A stretch of DNA of 64,000 bases from Trichosphaerium sp. ATCC 40318 (Eukaryota; Discosea; Flabellinia; Trichosidae). The translations under genes were made by a program, and so were the position numbers. Below, in pieces: positions 11,274 to 22,150 of this stretch. Within the stretch, counting starts at the first letter, position 1; every line of letters starts with the position of its first letter. The stretch lies in assembly GCA_038496445.1 (NCBI GenBank), contig JALMLS010000507.1, positions 715,601-779,600 of the forward strand, written 5' to 3'. The notes below the pieces were generated by a model that saw nothing but the letters and a program-made list of their open reading frames with translations, made no database searches and was not told where the DNA came from.

Positions 11274-13991
11274 CTAACCTGCGTCACTACTACCGGAGCT
11301 TCTATTTAGACTGTATATTGTTCTTTTTGGTGTAAGTAATAAAGCAGCAAAAAAAAAATTTGCGTACCCGTCAACATCAGGCTCAGCATATCGCTGTTTA
11401 TTGTCATAGTACGCTTCACTAAGAAAATTAATGACACTTTACGCTATTTAAATGCGTACGTGTGAAGTTCGTTTCCATCCGTACCAATGTAAGTGCCATT
11501 ACTTGCATCAGCAGGCTCAGCCATGTTCAAAGTAACGGTTTGTAGATGAGGCAAAAAACAAGGACTTAAAGAATGTACACTAAGTCAGTAATGACACGCG
11601 ACAATGACTCAAAAAAACAGTTTTATTTACTTTAGAATTACTGTATATCTGATATTGACCCTTTAGTCTCACGGTATGGCCATGCTTCTTTGCGTTTTGT
11701 ATTAGCACGGCTTGATACCAAAAAGAAGGCAATCCAGAACAAGATAAAGAAACCTGAACATTAGGTTAATAAATAACACTCAAAAAATAGGACAGGTACC
11801 TCCTGCCAACGCTGATACGATTATATTATTGATAAGGAAACTAGGAGGAATCCAAACAATGCCTATACCACCCGAGCATGTATAGAATACGCTATCTTTG
11901 GCGACAGTGATCGTGGTGCCGTTGAGTGGAATACAAGCTATTCCAAAGTCAATTTTAATATGTTGAAAAGAAAAAAACTTGTAATTGATTACCATGGTCA
12001 GTGTCAACTTCTTTTGCTAATATTTCCTTGCTGTCGTTCAAGGAAATAGCACGTAGCGTAGTACCACTGAAGAAATAAATACTAGCAGCACCATCAATGA
12101 CTACTGTGCTAGTAACTTCTACTTCCTTTGTCCAAATTTCACTTCCTTTTGGTGTCATGTACTTTGTCATTTTAGTTTCTTTCCAAATAAAGTAGTGCGT
12201 ACTGTAATGTCGTGTTTACTCGCCACTACAATTCCCTTTCCAGGTTGAGTAGCTAACAAAAATGCGTCAGTAATACCAGGTATTGTCTATATAACGTACA
12301 AATATCTGTAATTATGTGTTTAAATGTTTTAGTTGTCAAACTCTTTGGGTCTAAGTCCAACGATGCAAAATGCAAATCTTTACTATCGTCTTCAGCCTAT
12401 TCATACGATAAGTATTCTTTGAAATACATACAAATGTACGTACAAATATTAATTGCTTTTCAATAGCATCCACAGATAGCATATCGCACGGCTTGTCAAC
12501 CTTAACACAGTGTTAAATACTAATAAACTAATTTAGTACGTACTTGACCAATAAGACTGCCATTAAACATAACATACAATCCCTCACCTTCTAGGTAATA
12601 TGAGCCAATTGACTTATTTTAAATCGTTTTGAACCCAGACGTACCTTCATGTGCGCAAATATACGTGTATGTACCATTCTCGTGTGGAGCACTTGCCATA
12701 ATAACTTTAGTATCAGAGGCATTTGCAACTGTATAAAAATCGAGTGTTGTATTAGACAACTCAACACCATTTGTAGCATTAAGCACAGCCAAGTTCATTT
12801 TAGAGTCTCGGTGAGCTACGAATTAATCAGCAACTCCGTCAAGAGAAAGACCAAACAAAAAAAGTGGAAAAGTTTGATCATTTGGTTTTTTTTTTTGAAC
12901 GTACCTAGCACTTCCAAAGTATCCTTTGTTGCTAATAAAGAGTAAACACTACAGTTTTTGCATAGTGTCACAGGATCCTTTTTAGGAAATTCCTTCATGC
13001 TACGGCCAATAGTAGCGTTGAGAGACCAAAGCAACTAGAAATACAATATTAATACTTATTTCAAAAAAAATGTGTTCCACTAGAAGTGACAAGAGCCAAA
13101 AGCGATTTAAACAGGCATAAAAAGGCGTACACCATTATTGTTTTGCTCGGCAAGTATAAGTATTGGTGTGTTGTAAGAACCACCTGATCTACGCTGTGAT
13201 GTTAGATTGAGAACTGCAATCGTGTTTAATCGCTACCTAGCGTAACCCAATGCCCAGTTTACTACATGACCTATTTTTTTGTGAGCATTAATTTGAGAAC
13301 GATCAAATAATCGTACCAAGGTTGTTTCTTGTCCAACGCTTGGAACCAGTGCGTTTGTACGACCAAAAAGTATCACCACAATTACCAAAAGCGCTATTGC
13401 CACCATCAACGAGTATGGCGTTGTTTGTTGAGCATTCTTGATCCTTTATCTCGCTGACAAGCTACTACCTTTTAATTCAGCCCAAAACGCGTATAGTACC
13501 TTGAATTCAGCTTCAGAATCAGGACCAACGTGTAGTGAAGTGCCAGTGCGTTGTTTGTCGTGCTTTGCTGTCTGCCATTCAAATGACGCTGAAATATCCA
13601 CCAACGGAGCAGCTGTAGGGGCAGTTGTTGCTGCAGTTGGCGCAGCTTTACTAGGAGTCATAGTGGGTGTCACTGGCGCTGCTGTTGTAGGCGTAGCGGT
13701 CGGTGTAGTAGGCGCTGCTGTTGTAGGCGTTGCGGTGGGTGTAGTAGGCGCTGCAGTTGGCGCAGCTTTACTAGGAGTCATAGTGGGTGTCACTGGTGCT
13801 ACTGTTGTAGGCGTAGCGGTCGGTGTAGTAGGCGCTGCTGTTGTAGGCGTTGCGGTCGGTGTAGTAGGCGCTGCTGTTGTTGGTGAACCCGTTGGAGAGT
13901 CAGTCGTACTCTCTGGAGTTTGGGCTGGCGATATGCACGCGCACAGCGCCATTAGCGCAAGTAGAACACAAGTATTTATTAAAACACGCAT
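11274..13991 (-). CDS. Type I surface protein: signal peptide, Thr/Pro-rich stalk, PQQ-like propeller, TM helix
   Basis: Starts MRVLINTCVLLALMALCAC, a clear signal peptide. A roughly 100-residue Thr/Pro/Ala-rich repeat tract follows (units like TAAPTTPTATP; bases about 13,610-13,900), with tandem DNA repeats that suit O-glycosylation. After it comes FEWQTAKHDKQRTGTS, which matches the first blade of PQQ/BamB-like beta-propellers (W...RHDxQ.TG). More blades follow (ETTLVRLFDRSQ, the 11955-12170 exon with VVIDGAASIYFFSG, GIGIVWIPPSF). Splicing a GTACC...CAG intron near 11,800 creates one transmembrane helix (IIVSALAGGFFILFWIAFF) followed by basic residues SSRANTKRK. A short cytoplasmic tail then runs to TAG at 11274. 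The open frame on the opposite strand over the repeats is a shadow. The ligand is unknown; a receptor or adhesin-like role is inference. Confidence 0.7.
13610..13900. repeat. Tandem repeats coding Thr/Pro-rich stalk
   Basis: Imperfect direct repeats (for example GTTGTAGGCGTAGCGGTCGG and GTAGTAGGCGCTGCTGTTGT, recurring several times) inside the surface-protein gene. Two larger copies of about 100 bases are nearly identical. They differ by single bases, which points to recent expansion by slippage or unequal exchange. Confidence 0.85.
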
Positions 13992-14086
13992 AACGTGCGT
14001 CAGGTCTAATTTTTGAGCGTAATATTACATTTTTAATGAAAATCGCCAAACGAATTCCTCTGCCTAGTATTTTTACTCTTTACACT

Positions 14087-14482
14087 TTAGCTTTCGCTTG
14101 ATGATTCAAAAGATGAACTAGAACTATCAACATCACCTGTGACAGCATTTGTTGCTTCAGGCACGTGTTGTTTCATTTCCTTTGACTCACGTTTCTGAAA
14201 TTTAATTTAGCTCGTTATTTTTTTTAAACGGCCGTCAACGTACTGGCTTTCTATGTCTCCCCCTTCTCCTCCGGAACCATGCGACAGGAATAGCAACAAT
14301 TAAATAAATAAGCGCGATTAGCCCTGCTACAAGCGCTAAGATCCGTACAACTACTACACTTGTAACATTAGTACAAAAATACAGCACGTGTTCATTTTGT
14401 ACATGGTTCTTCAGCGGGTTCCTGCAAGTTTTAAGCTACATAATGACCCTTCATACCAACGTACGCTTAGAGTGGTGTTCAT
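14087..14482 (-). CDS. Small single-pass membrane protein (~100 aa)
   Basis: Three small exons are joined by a 35-base intron (GTATG...GCAG) and a GTACG...CAG intron. The protein starts MNTTLSVRW and has one strong transmembrane helix (VVVVRILALVAGLIALIYLI). A basic stop-transfer run WFRRRRGRHRKP and a short acidic, Ser-rich tail ending SSSSFESSSES follow. There is no signal peptide and no recognised family. It lies directly upstream of the surface propeller gene on the same strand, but I see no evidence that the two work together. Confidence 0.5.
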
Positions 14483-14589
14483 TTAGATGGATTTGACGCA
14501 GTTTTTGTTTCCCAGTTAATTGTAGAAGTTTGATTACAGAATTGGGAGTCTCGTTAATTCCATGGTGTTATTGAACAGGTCAAGGACGC

Positions 14590-17507
14590 ATGAAAAAGAA
14601 GACTACTCGAAAGAGGTGAGGGTTAATGTTTACCCGCAATTTTAGTATTGAACAAAATGTAGAAAGCGCTCTGTGGCAGCTTGCAAGACATGCCGGGAGC
14701 GTCATGTAAAGTGCGATGGCGGCAATCCATGTGGTATTCCAAAAATTTTTGGGTGTTTTAAGTTTTAGAGCGCTGTATGACTCTTCGAATAGGTCGCTGT
14801 AAGAAAAGAAACCTAAAATGCGTTTTTTCAACGCCAAGGAAACGAGGGCCACAAAAAGGTAAATTACATTACATAACAGGATTCACACAGCGCCTTTCAC
14901 GCCGAATCTCTTGTTTACAGCTGGTTCAACAAACACATTGTAAAATATCGTTAGGGCATTTAGAATCTGTCACTGGCGAAATGAAGACCCTACAACAAGC
15001 GCTACGCACGAAAGATGATGAATTAAGTCGTTGGAAAGCTTTGTACCAAGAGAGAGTCGCTGCACAATCCGTACGCATATTTGATTCGCTACGAATACCA
15101 CGTAGCTCTTTTTTACCTTAGCATAGGTTAAATAAATTTTAGATATGTGACTCAACAGGCTTACACTTACAACTCAGCGCATCCTTGGCAACGTACCTAT
15201 CGAATTATAACAATTTTTATGGCCAAATTACTGTACGAACGGACATTTAATTTCAGCGTTGTTTTCAGAACGCTTGTGGCCTCATTGTTTGTTTAGAGTA
15301 TCTTTCCTTGCCATGATTCGAACCAATTTTTGTCATTGTTGTCAAATAGAATGGGTATGGTTATAGCTGATGGGATTAACGGTTTTACCAATCAGTCTAA
15401 AATACATTCAACAGCTTTTTGGTTCAACTCTTTTAACTGACCCCAAATTAGAATCTTCTAACCCAGCAGTGATGACTACAGCAGCAACAGTTTGCTTAGG
15501 TGCTATTCTTGCTTGTACGTCGTCGTTGTGGTCATATCACTGGGTCTAACTAGAAAATAAATAGGGAATCCTCATCATGGTGAGTTTTTTAAAAATGTTG
15601 CTTCACAAATGCTACGCATGTCTTTTGATGAATGTCATCCACAAGTTGCAGCATGTACGTCTTATATATAGTGATAATACTCTTACTCATTATTTTTATC
15701 GATTAGCAATGTGTTTATTGGGTACATACTATCAAGCAAAAGGACAATTAAGCAAATCAAGGCATTACCTTGGGTTAGCTCATTGTACGTATAGGTTTTG
15801 GTCCGTCGCGCTTAATTTCTATTAAAAGCAACTTGTCAACTACTTGTTACGGATAAACATATTGGAGAAACAGAGCCTGATACATTACAATTATTAACAA
15901 TGATGCAGTTATCAATCAAAGTAATATCTGCAGAATTTTCACCTACGAAGTGCGTGTCAATTACACTGTCCTCCTAATAATTCGCCCGTGTAGAGAAGTT
16001 GTGCAAAAACTATTTAATGATATTCTTCCTACCTTGTACACTTTGAAATCACTATACCCAAACAGACAATCGTTAATTATATTGACAGTTTTGGCTAAAT
16101 TGCACTATGTAAGCCTCGAAACAATTGGGATGTTTTTGCTTATGTTATGTTTTAGTTTCAATTGGAGATGAGTAAAGCAGTTCTCATAGACGCTAATGGA
16201 GCATGTACAATAGTACGGTTTTGAAAAAAAATCACGTGATTGTGCTTATGCTAACACGTTTTTTTCTGTAGCAACAAGAGAAGTATGTTAAAGTTTTACA
16301 AGGATTGGAAGATTTGGAATCACTTCTAGATTCTCTTCCAGAGCGTGCTAAGCATGTTGTTTCTTGTTTCAGAATAATGCTTGGTGTAATGAAAGCGTCA
16401 ACTCACTTTAGCTGCGCAAACCTTACGCTGGCAATACAAGTACGTCAATCACGGCAAAGCGTCTCTACCAACCAACAAGTGAACTCACTTTTCTTGATGT
16501 AATCTAAAATTGTTTACGACATCAAGTGGTTCATTGTGAACGCAAAATTTGATCTTTGTGCTGAATACTTACGCCTTTGTTAGGTTGCTAATGAGTCTCT
16601 AAACCTTATTCGAAGTGATGAAGAGCTTGAAAGAATGGCTGCTGCTCATTTACCTGTCGCTGTATCTTTACTACATGATGCATGTTATCTAGCTATCCGA
16701 GGCAATCATCTTGGCTTATTCCACAAAGTACGTCCTTTGTACAGAATGACGAAGTGTTAATGGGCTTTAGACGATTACACACGTGTCAAAACTTGCTTGT
16801 GGTTGGCCACCTGGTGTTCCTGTGGCTTTGGGTCTTATACAACAAGCCAACGACTCCAACATGGATTATGATGAAGCAATCATTGGTGATATTTTAACAA
16901 AGTTAGGGAACACTCCAGTTTGTCTTAAAAAAGACCTAATAGTAGGATGGATGCTTTTAGGCAACTGTACAACTTACGTTTCATGTATTAAAAAGTACGT
17001 ACACATGTCACACTGATATGAGTGTACTAAACCATGCTTAAAGTTTAGAAAAACAAAAGGAAGAACCATCACTCCTTGCACCACTTTCAGTGCCTAATAT
17101 GACAGTGCCTGCTGAAGTCGATCAAACTAAAACGCAGAGTGTTAATTGTAGTAACACTAAACAACCTGTTGAAGTACATAGTCCAAGCAGTAGGGCACCT
17201 TCTAGTCCGTCTATTCAACTGGAAGATTTTGCAGCACAATTTTTAACACCACCTCAACAATCACCATTAAGTAATCATAATACGCTTGATGATAATCTCA
17301 AGAATCATCAATTTTTAAATTCAGAGGAGCAAGTGCTTCATCAACTTGATTTACCTGATCATGCCTTATTGACACCACAAGGTACACGACTTGAAAAAAA
17401 AACTATGATCAAGTTACTTAATCTATTTAGGTGGGGATCTACCGAATTTATTTGAGTATACAGGCCTGGGTGATGATACACAGGATAAATTCGGGTTCAC
17501 TCTTTGA
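14590..17507 (+). CDS. Zn2Cys6 (fungal-type) zinc-cluster transcription factor
   Basis: The start MKKKTTRKR at 14590 splices to KRSVAACKTCRERHVKCDGG and then NPCERC...RCKKRNLKC. This gives the Cys spacing of a binuclear Zn2Cys6 cluster and the basic linker RKRGPQKG. A short coiled coil follows (EMKTLQQALRTKDDELSRWK), the usual dimerisation element. The middle has many helical exons (for example ERAKHVVSCFRIMLGVMKAS, LACGWPPGVPVALGLIQQAN) that could form the regulatory region. The C-terminus is Gln/Pro/Ser-rich with LTPPQQSP. The last exon adds GDLPNLFEYTG, and the stop is at 17507. Zn2Cys6 proteins are best known from fungi but occur in some amoebae and other protists. Exons between 15,100 and 16,300 are only partly resolved. 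Confidence 0.7.
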
Positions 17508-17613
17508 ATTTTTTGTATTACTTCGGGCGGACTGACTGCTACGGGCTAAACTTTTTTTTCGGACGGTCAAAATTAACTTGTATTATAAAATCTGTTGTAC
17601 ATAATTGTGATGT

Positions 17614-20600
17614 TTACATACTTATTTCAGCGAGTACAATTTGTTCCATAGATTTTTTAAGAAAACCATAGGTGCACACGTCTGGAGTTTTGTTTGACGT
17701 GTGACCTCGTCTTATGCTATTCGAGAAAAATATGAGAAAAAGTTTCGAAGGCAAAAGACATACCGTGCAAAAACTGCGACTGGCGCGAAGAGATCAATAG
17801 GACTGCACAATCTAGCTATTATTTTATAATTCCCTTTCAGATTTTGTTGATTATTTGATGGTAGTATGTACTCTTGAGGGCCATAGCCTTTGATTTTTGG
17901 GTGAACTTTAAGTTTAAAAAAACAAGTGGTATATTTTGGGGTTTTTACGTACCTTTGCAATCTGTCGACATTAAACCGCCCATCCTTGTTCTGTTATTAA
18001 AAGAGTAACAATCTTCTCCTGAAGGTTCTATGACATGAAGTTCAATATTCGCTGTAGGGCTATTCCACACAAGCACAACTCTAAAAAAAAACTTAATCTG
18101 GCGCTCGCTCACAAGTTTTTACCTCAGAAAGTGGTCTATTGATTGACCAAGAGTGATCACCTTAGCTGGAGCATAGCCCCTCAGTTTAGTTTCTAGATCC
18201 CGCTTGAATTTGTCTACATTTTTCATGTTGACTCGTTTTATAACCTCAAACAAGTCATTCAATGCTACAAGTTGGATTTGGTGTCTCTGAAATCTATTTT
18301 CCCATCTTGTCTTTAGGACTTCAAGCAGCGCTTCAAACTGTTTTGATGGACTGTCCTGATACGCTGTTGCTAATTCCCTAGACGTTGAATGAGATAAAAT
18401 TAAGTAAATTCTGCACCAATGTGAAAGCGGTTCTTCGGGCAGAAGCTCCAACACTTTAGTAACAATCTTGCAACACCTAGTACTTAGTGTAAGCAGCTAA
18501 AACAATAAACCTTGCTCGCACAATTTTTGTACTTGATCCTTAAATCCTTCTTGGTTGCTAAACAGTACTTGAGATACCCAAGCGCATAATCTGAACTGCT
18601 GAGGATCTGGTGAGGTCGACATCTCCAATAACTGCGAGAGAATTCGCAAACCTATCATTTCTTTACCAACAGAAATACACTCCTTTGTAGCAGCCTTAAA
18701 TCCTGTTAGCTATGGCAATGTAAACTGTTTAAGTACCAGTACGCCCTCAGCGGTATCACATGTAGCTAATAAATCGTCCAAATTAAAAGCTAAACGAAAG
18801 CCTGGGGTTGCGATATCATCCGGCTCTACTTCCATAGGTGTTGGTGCGAGAATTTTCTTGTTTTCTTCTCGCCCTCTAGATGGAATACTTGCTCCTTCTA
18901 TAGAAACGTAAACATACAAACCTTTTTGTAGTGTTCTTACCAAACCCGTATAGAAATATTGGCCTCTGCAACTTCTTTAATCCTGCTACAACATCCTGAA
19001 CAGATACTGTTCTTCGTTTGCTATGTACTGTGTACAAAATAGTATTTCTTAGAACATTCTCCAAAAACAGTTTCAGTACGCATCGTGCCTCTGAGCAAAT
19101 AGCCCAATGCATACGTTTTACGCCAGCACGTCTAGCTAAACGCTTTATACAAGGTTTAGATATACCTACGAGCGCGTGTTAGCTAGCTAAAAAAGCAAAT
19201 CCAGAGCTACCATGTAAATTGTCTCGTAGTATTTTTCTATGTCTCTTTGCACCACCTTTTCCAAGACCTTTTCCAAGTCGCTTGACAGTGGTGTTTATAC
19301 CAGAAAGAGGTTTGGCGCTTTTACTTGAAACTACTTTGCGAGGCCCGAAAATTCCTGCACGTGCTGCTTTTGATGACACAGTTTTACGAGGGTTGGGTGT
19401 AGATATATTTGTTGCCTCTGGTCGCATATTAATATCGCTGGAATGAACTCTTGGTGTAATTTTATCCCAAGCTGAAGGTGTAGGACCAATATCTACTTCC
19501 ATTTGATCGAATTCCAAGTTCTATTGCGGCAGGTGAATACAACAATGAAGTAACCTTGAGTACCTTTTCCCCATTCTGCTGCAACTCTGTATACTTCATT
19601 GGTACTGTCGGCAAGTTGCTCATTTGATCATGGAGCGAGTCAGGTTCTAGGCTTGAAGGCTTTATTGTGTAATACTTATTGTACTCATCTTTTTGTTTGA
19701 AGTCATGGTGTAGAACCTTGTAGAGTATTTATATGAATGTATCTTTAGAAAAACAAACACGCACGTGATCGTTGACTTGTAGATTGGGTGATGTTAAACA
19801 GTTTATTCTTTTCTCAATAAGATTACTGACGTATTGTTTATAACTGCGTTCTTCTTGTTCTTTTGTACCCACTTTTGATGCCATAACATTTAAAAACGCT
19901 TGTCTATCGCAAGTACTTAGCAAAAAAGCATTGGCAAAAGGTGTAAACAAGCTAAAATCGCTCATTTTCAACTATAACTGTTTTGATGTACCGTAGTTGG
20001 GGCCGCGATTTTGGTGGTTCTATATTATGTTGTATATATGAACCAAGTGTACGCAATATAATCATAGAAGTTTGAGAAGTGACAAGCCCATATTTCTTTC
20101 CAAGTGATTCGACTTTGTCAAATTGATGGGATATTTCATAATTGTCAATTTGTTGCTTAGCCCACGTTCTACGAACCAAACCTTCGATGCTGCATTTTCT
20201 GTTTGTCATCCCATGTACGGTATAAACATGATTTATTGTTGTTTCATTCATGTTGTAATACGGATATATGGTATGAACATGTCTCATGTCTTTAACTTTG
20301 CCGGAGATTAAAACGAATGGAGATTGCATTACTTCGCTGTTGTGTGGAGCAACTAGTAAGTTATCGTTAATACAATTTTTAAGGTAATTTGTATACGCAC
20401 ATTCAGTGATGCCACTATCATAATCTGCTCTAACGAATCTCCAACGATTTTCGGGAAGAAGGATTTCACATGCTATTTCAAAATAATTCTTCGAGGTGTT
20501 CCACAAGTCGTAGAATTGGCCTCCACTACTCGTTGATAATCGCTTCAAAATTAGGCTGTTGTATCTCTCACTCCCGGTTATGCAATGAATAGGGCACGCT

Positions 20601-22078
20601 ATATTGTCTGGATAGTAAGAGTCCGGACCGAGAGTGTTAATGCCATCTGAAAAAAGCAGAACAAAGTCGTATTCACTATTTTGTAACACGGGTTCAACAG
20701 AGCTAATATCAGTTGCTCCGTAGCATCTTATATCCCTAACGTGCTAAAACACATTAAGACGGCCGTATATAGTACAAGAATTGTGTACGAAGATTATCTG
20801 ATCAATATCAGCGGAAGAAAAGGTACGTTTGTCCGACAATGTAAGTGAAAACGAAAAAACATCAACTATACAGACTGAGTCCATTATCGTTAGTAGCGAC
20901 CTGAGTGCTATTGTTTCCCTATCACACTATTATTGAGTATTTAAACATACGTTCTTACCGGTGTATAATATCTGAGGAACGAGATTTAGACGCATCCCAG
21001 AGTATTGCAATTTTCTTAAATGAAACATTTTCCTTTTTTTCATGACAATGGTAGTCACACACATAGTCGTACAAGCAAAAATAACTATACCTAGAACCTT
21101 TTTCAACTACAGTTTCATACATGATATCAAATAGATAACTCCCAAGAGTCATATTCACTGCGATGATACCGTCCATGCAAAATGGTAATACCCAATGACC
21201 ATCCAGAACAGCTGTAATACAATCTTTCCTGTCTGACCCTGAAAATGAAAATGCCGGTAGTTTAAGTATGCGCCCTTTATCTGCTCCAATTGTTACTGTT
21301 TGTTTTTTCCCTATTAATACGCGACCAGAAAGCGTAAAACTTTCCAGTTCTTTTTGTGTGTAGATTGGTAATAAGAGGCATAAATCGGAATAATCTAAGA
21401 AAATGTAAATGCGGGTTTAGAATCTTTGTAAGCGCACTTCTTGGCGTAAAGCCTCCTGACACGGTCAATTGGATTTTCTTCCTTGCTCCAGGGAGTATTT
21501 GGTTTATTTTGGCTCTAAACACATTGCCCACTACTACCTCAGCAATGGCAGTGTCACTTTTTTGGAACTGGTCTGTGTTCGCTGAAAAAGTTGAACGAGC
21601 TTTTTTCTTGCTTACAACAGTTCCTTCTACGAGTATCCCATCATACTCCACAGCGTACCCAGATACGTACGAATCTAGTTAACCGTTAAAAAGCGCCATA
21701 ACAAAGATGGTTGTACTTGGAGCAAGGGTGAACTCAAATGAAGCTGTTTGAACGGTTTCAGGTAGTTTGTTGTTAAATTCAAAGGTATAGGTTGTTTCTA
21801 ACGTAGCAGTGAGAAAATGTGGTTATAAAATGCGTTCACACACGTGCTAAAAAGTGGTCTATTTGGAAGTTAATAGCCAACGACACAAGAGGTAATGTCG
21901 CTTTTGTAATGGCATCTACAAGTACTATACGAGCTTCCATTGCATAACTTGGCTTGAACGTCAATATTGTTGAAACGCAACGACCATTTTGATTGGTAAC
22001 TCCGAGATAATAACCGTTGACGTTTGATCAAAATACAACATATTTTGAAAGACGGCGAAAATTGATTGTTTTCAACAT
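17614..22078 (-). CDS. VIT - vWA - histone H4 - DUF2135 fusion protein
   Basis: The VIT domain is near 21.3-21.9 kb (GTVVSKKKARSTFSAN, NVFRAKINQILPGARKK). It is followed by a vWA domain with the MIDAS form WDASKSRSS (near 20,990) and EYDFVLLFSDGINTLG. A conserved segment follows (YGLVTSQTSMIILRTL, NIEPPKSRPQLR). After a short polar linker a GTACT...TAG intron (about 19,520-19,562) joins NGEK to NLEFDQMEV in frame. This leads to histone H4: RLGKGLGKGGAKRHRK, RDNLHG, then KPCIKRLARRAGVKRM and the helix-ending RPIFLYGF. Next comes a helical region (about 18.1-18.9 kb), then DUF2135: VVLVWNSPTANIELHVIEPS, TRMGGLMSTD, GYGPQEY and VCTYGFLKK. VIT-vWA-DUF2135 is a known order; H4 inside it is not one I know. 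A two-gene reading, with H4-DUF2135 starting MEFDQMEV at 19517, is possible. The 5' exon is uncertain. Confidence 0.62.
18945..19290 (-). other. Histone H4 domain inside the VIT/vWA gene
   Basis: The tail keeps the equivalents of H4 Lys8, Lys12, Lys16 and Lys20 (GKGLGKGGAKRHRK). One intron (GTAGC...GTAG) interrupts the domain after DNLHG. The histone fold is clear (IKRLARRAGVKRM, LKLFLENVLRNTILYTVHSK, RRTVSVQDVVAGLKK). It is diverged from canonical H4: the central helix reads HWAICSEARCV rather than the usual GLIYEETRGV. The terminal LYGF is kept, but the usual glycine end is spliced into the next domain. Confidence 0.88.
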
Positions 22079-22150
22079 ACAGATATAGCTGAAAAGCAGC
22101 TCTTTTAAAAGGCCTAATACTTGCTGTTTCGCGCTAGTGTCCAAACAAGG
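22079..22150. promoter_or_regulatory. Short gap between divergent VIT-H4 and formin genes
   Basis: About 70 bases separate the probable start of the minus-strand VIT/vWA gene from the plus-strand formin start. Both promoters would have to sit here or within the first exons. No motif is recognised. Confidence 0.35.

Noticed and set aside
13610-13900. Regular repeats considered as a CRISPR-like array
   Set aside because: No unique spacers, the repeats are coding, and the host is eukaryotic.
13438-14016. Plus-strand 192-codon frame rich in Val/Gly/Ala over the repeat region
   Set aside because: It is the antisense of the Thr/Pro repeats; the minus strand has a signal peptide, propeller and TM helix.
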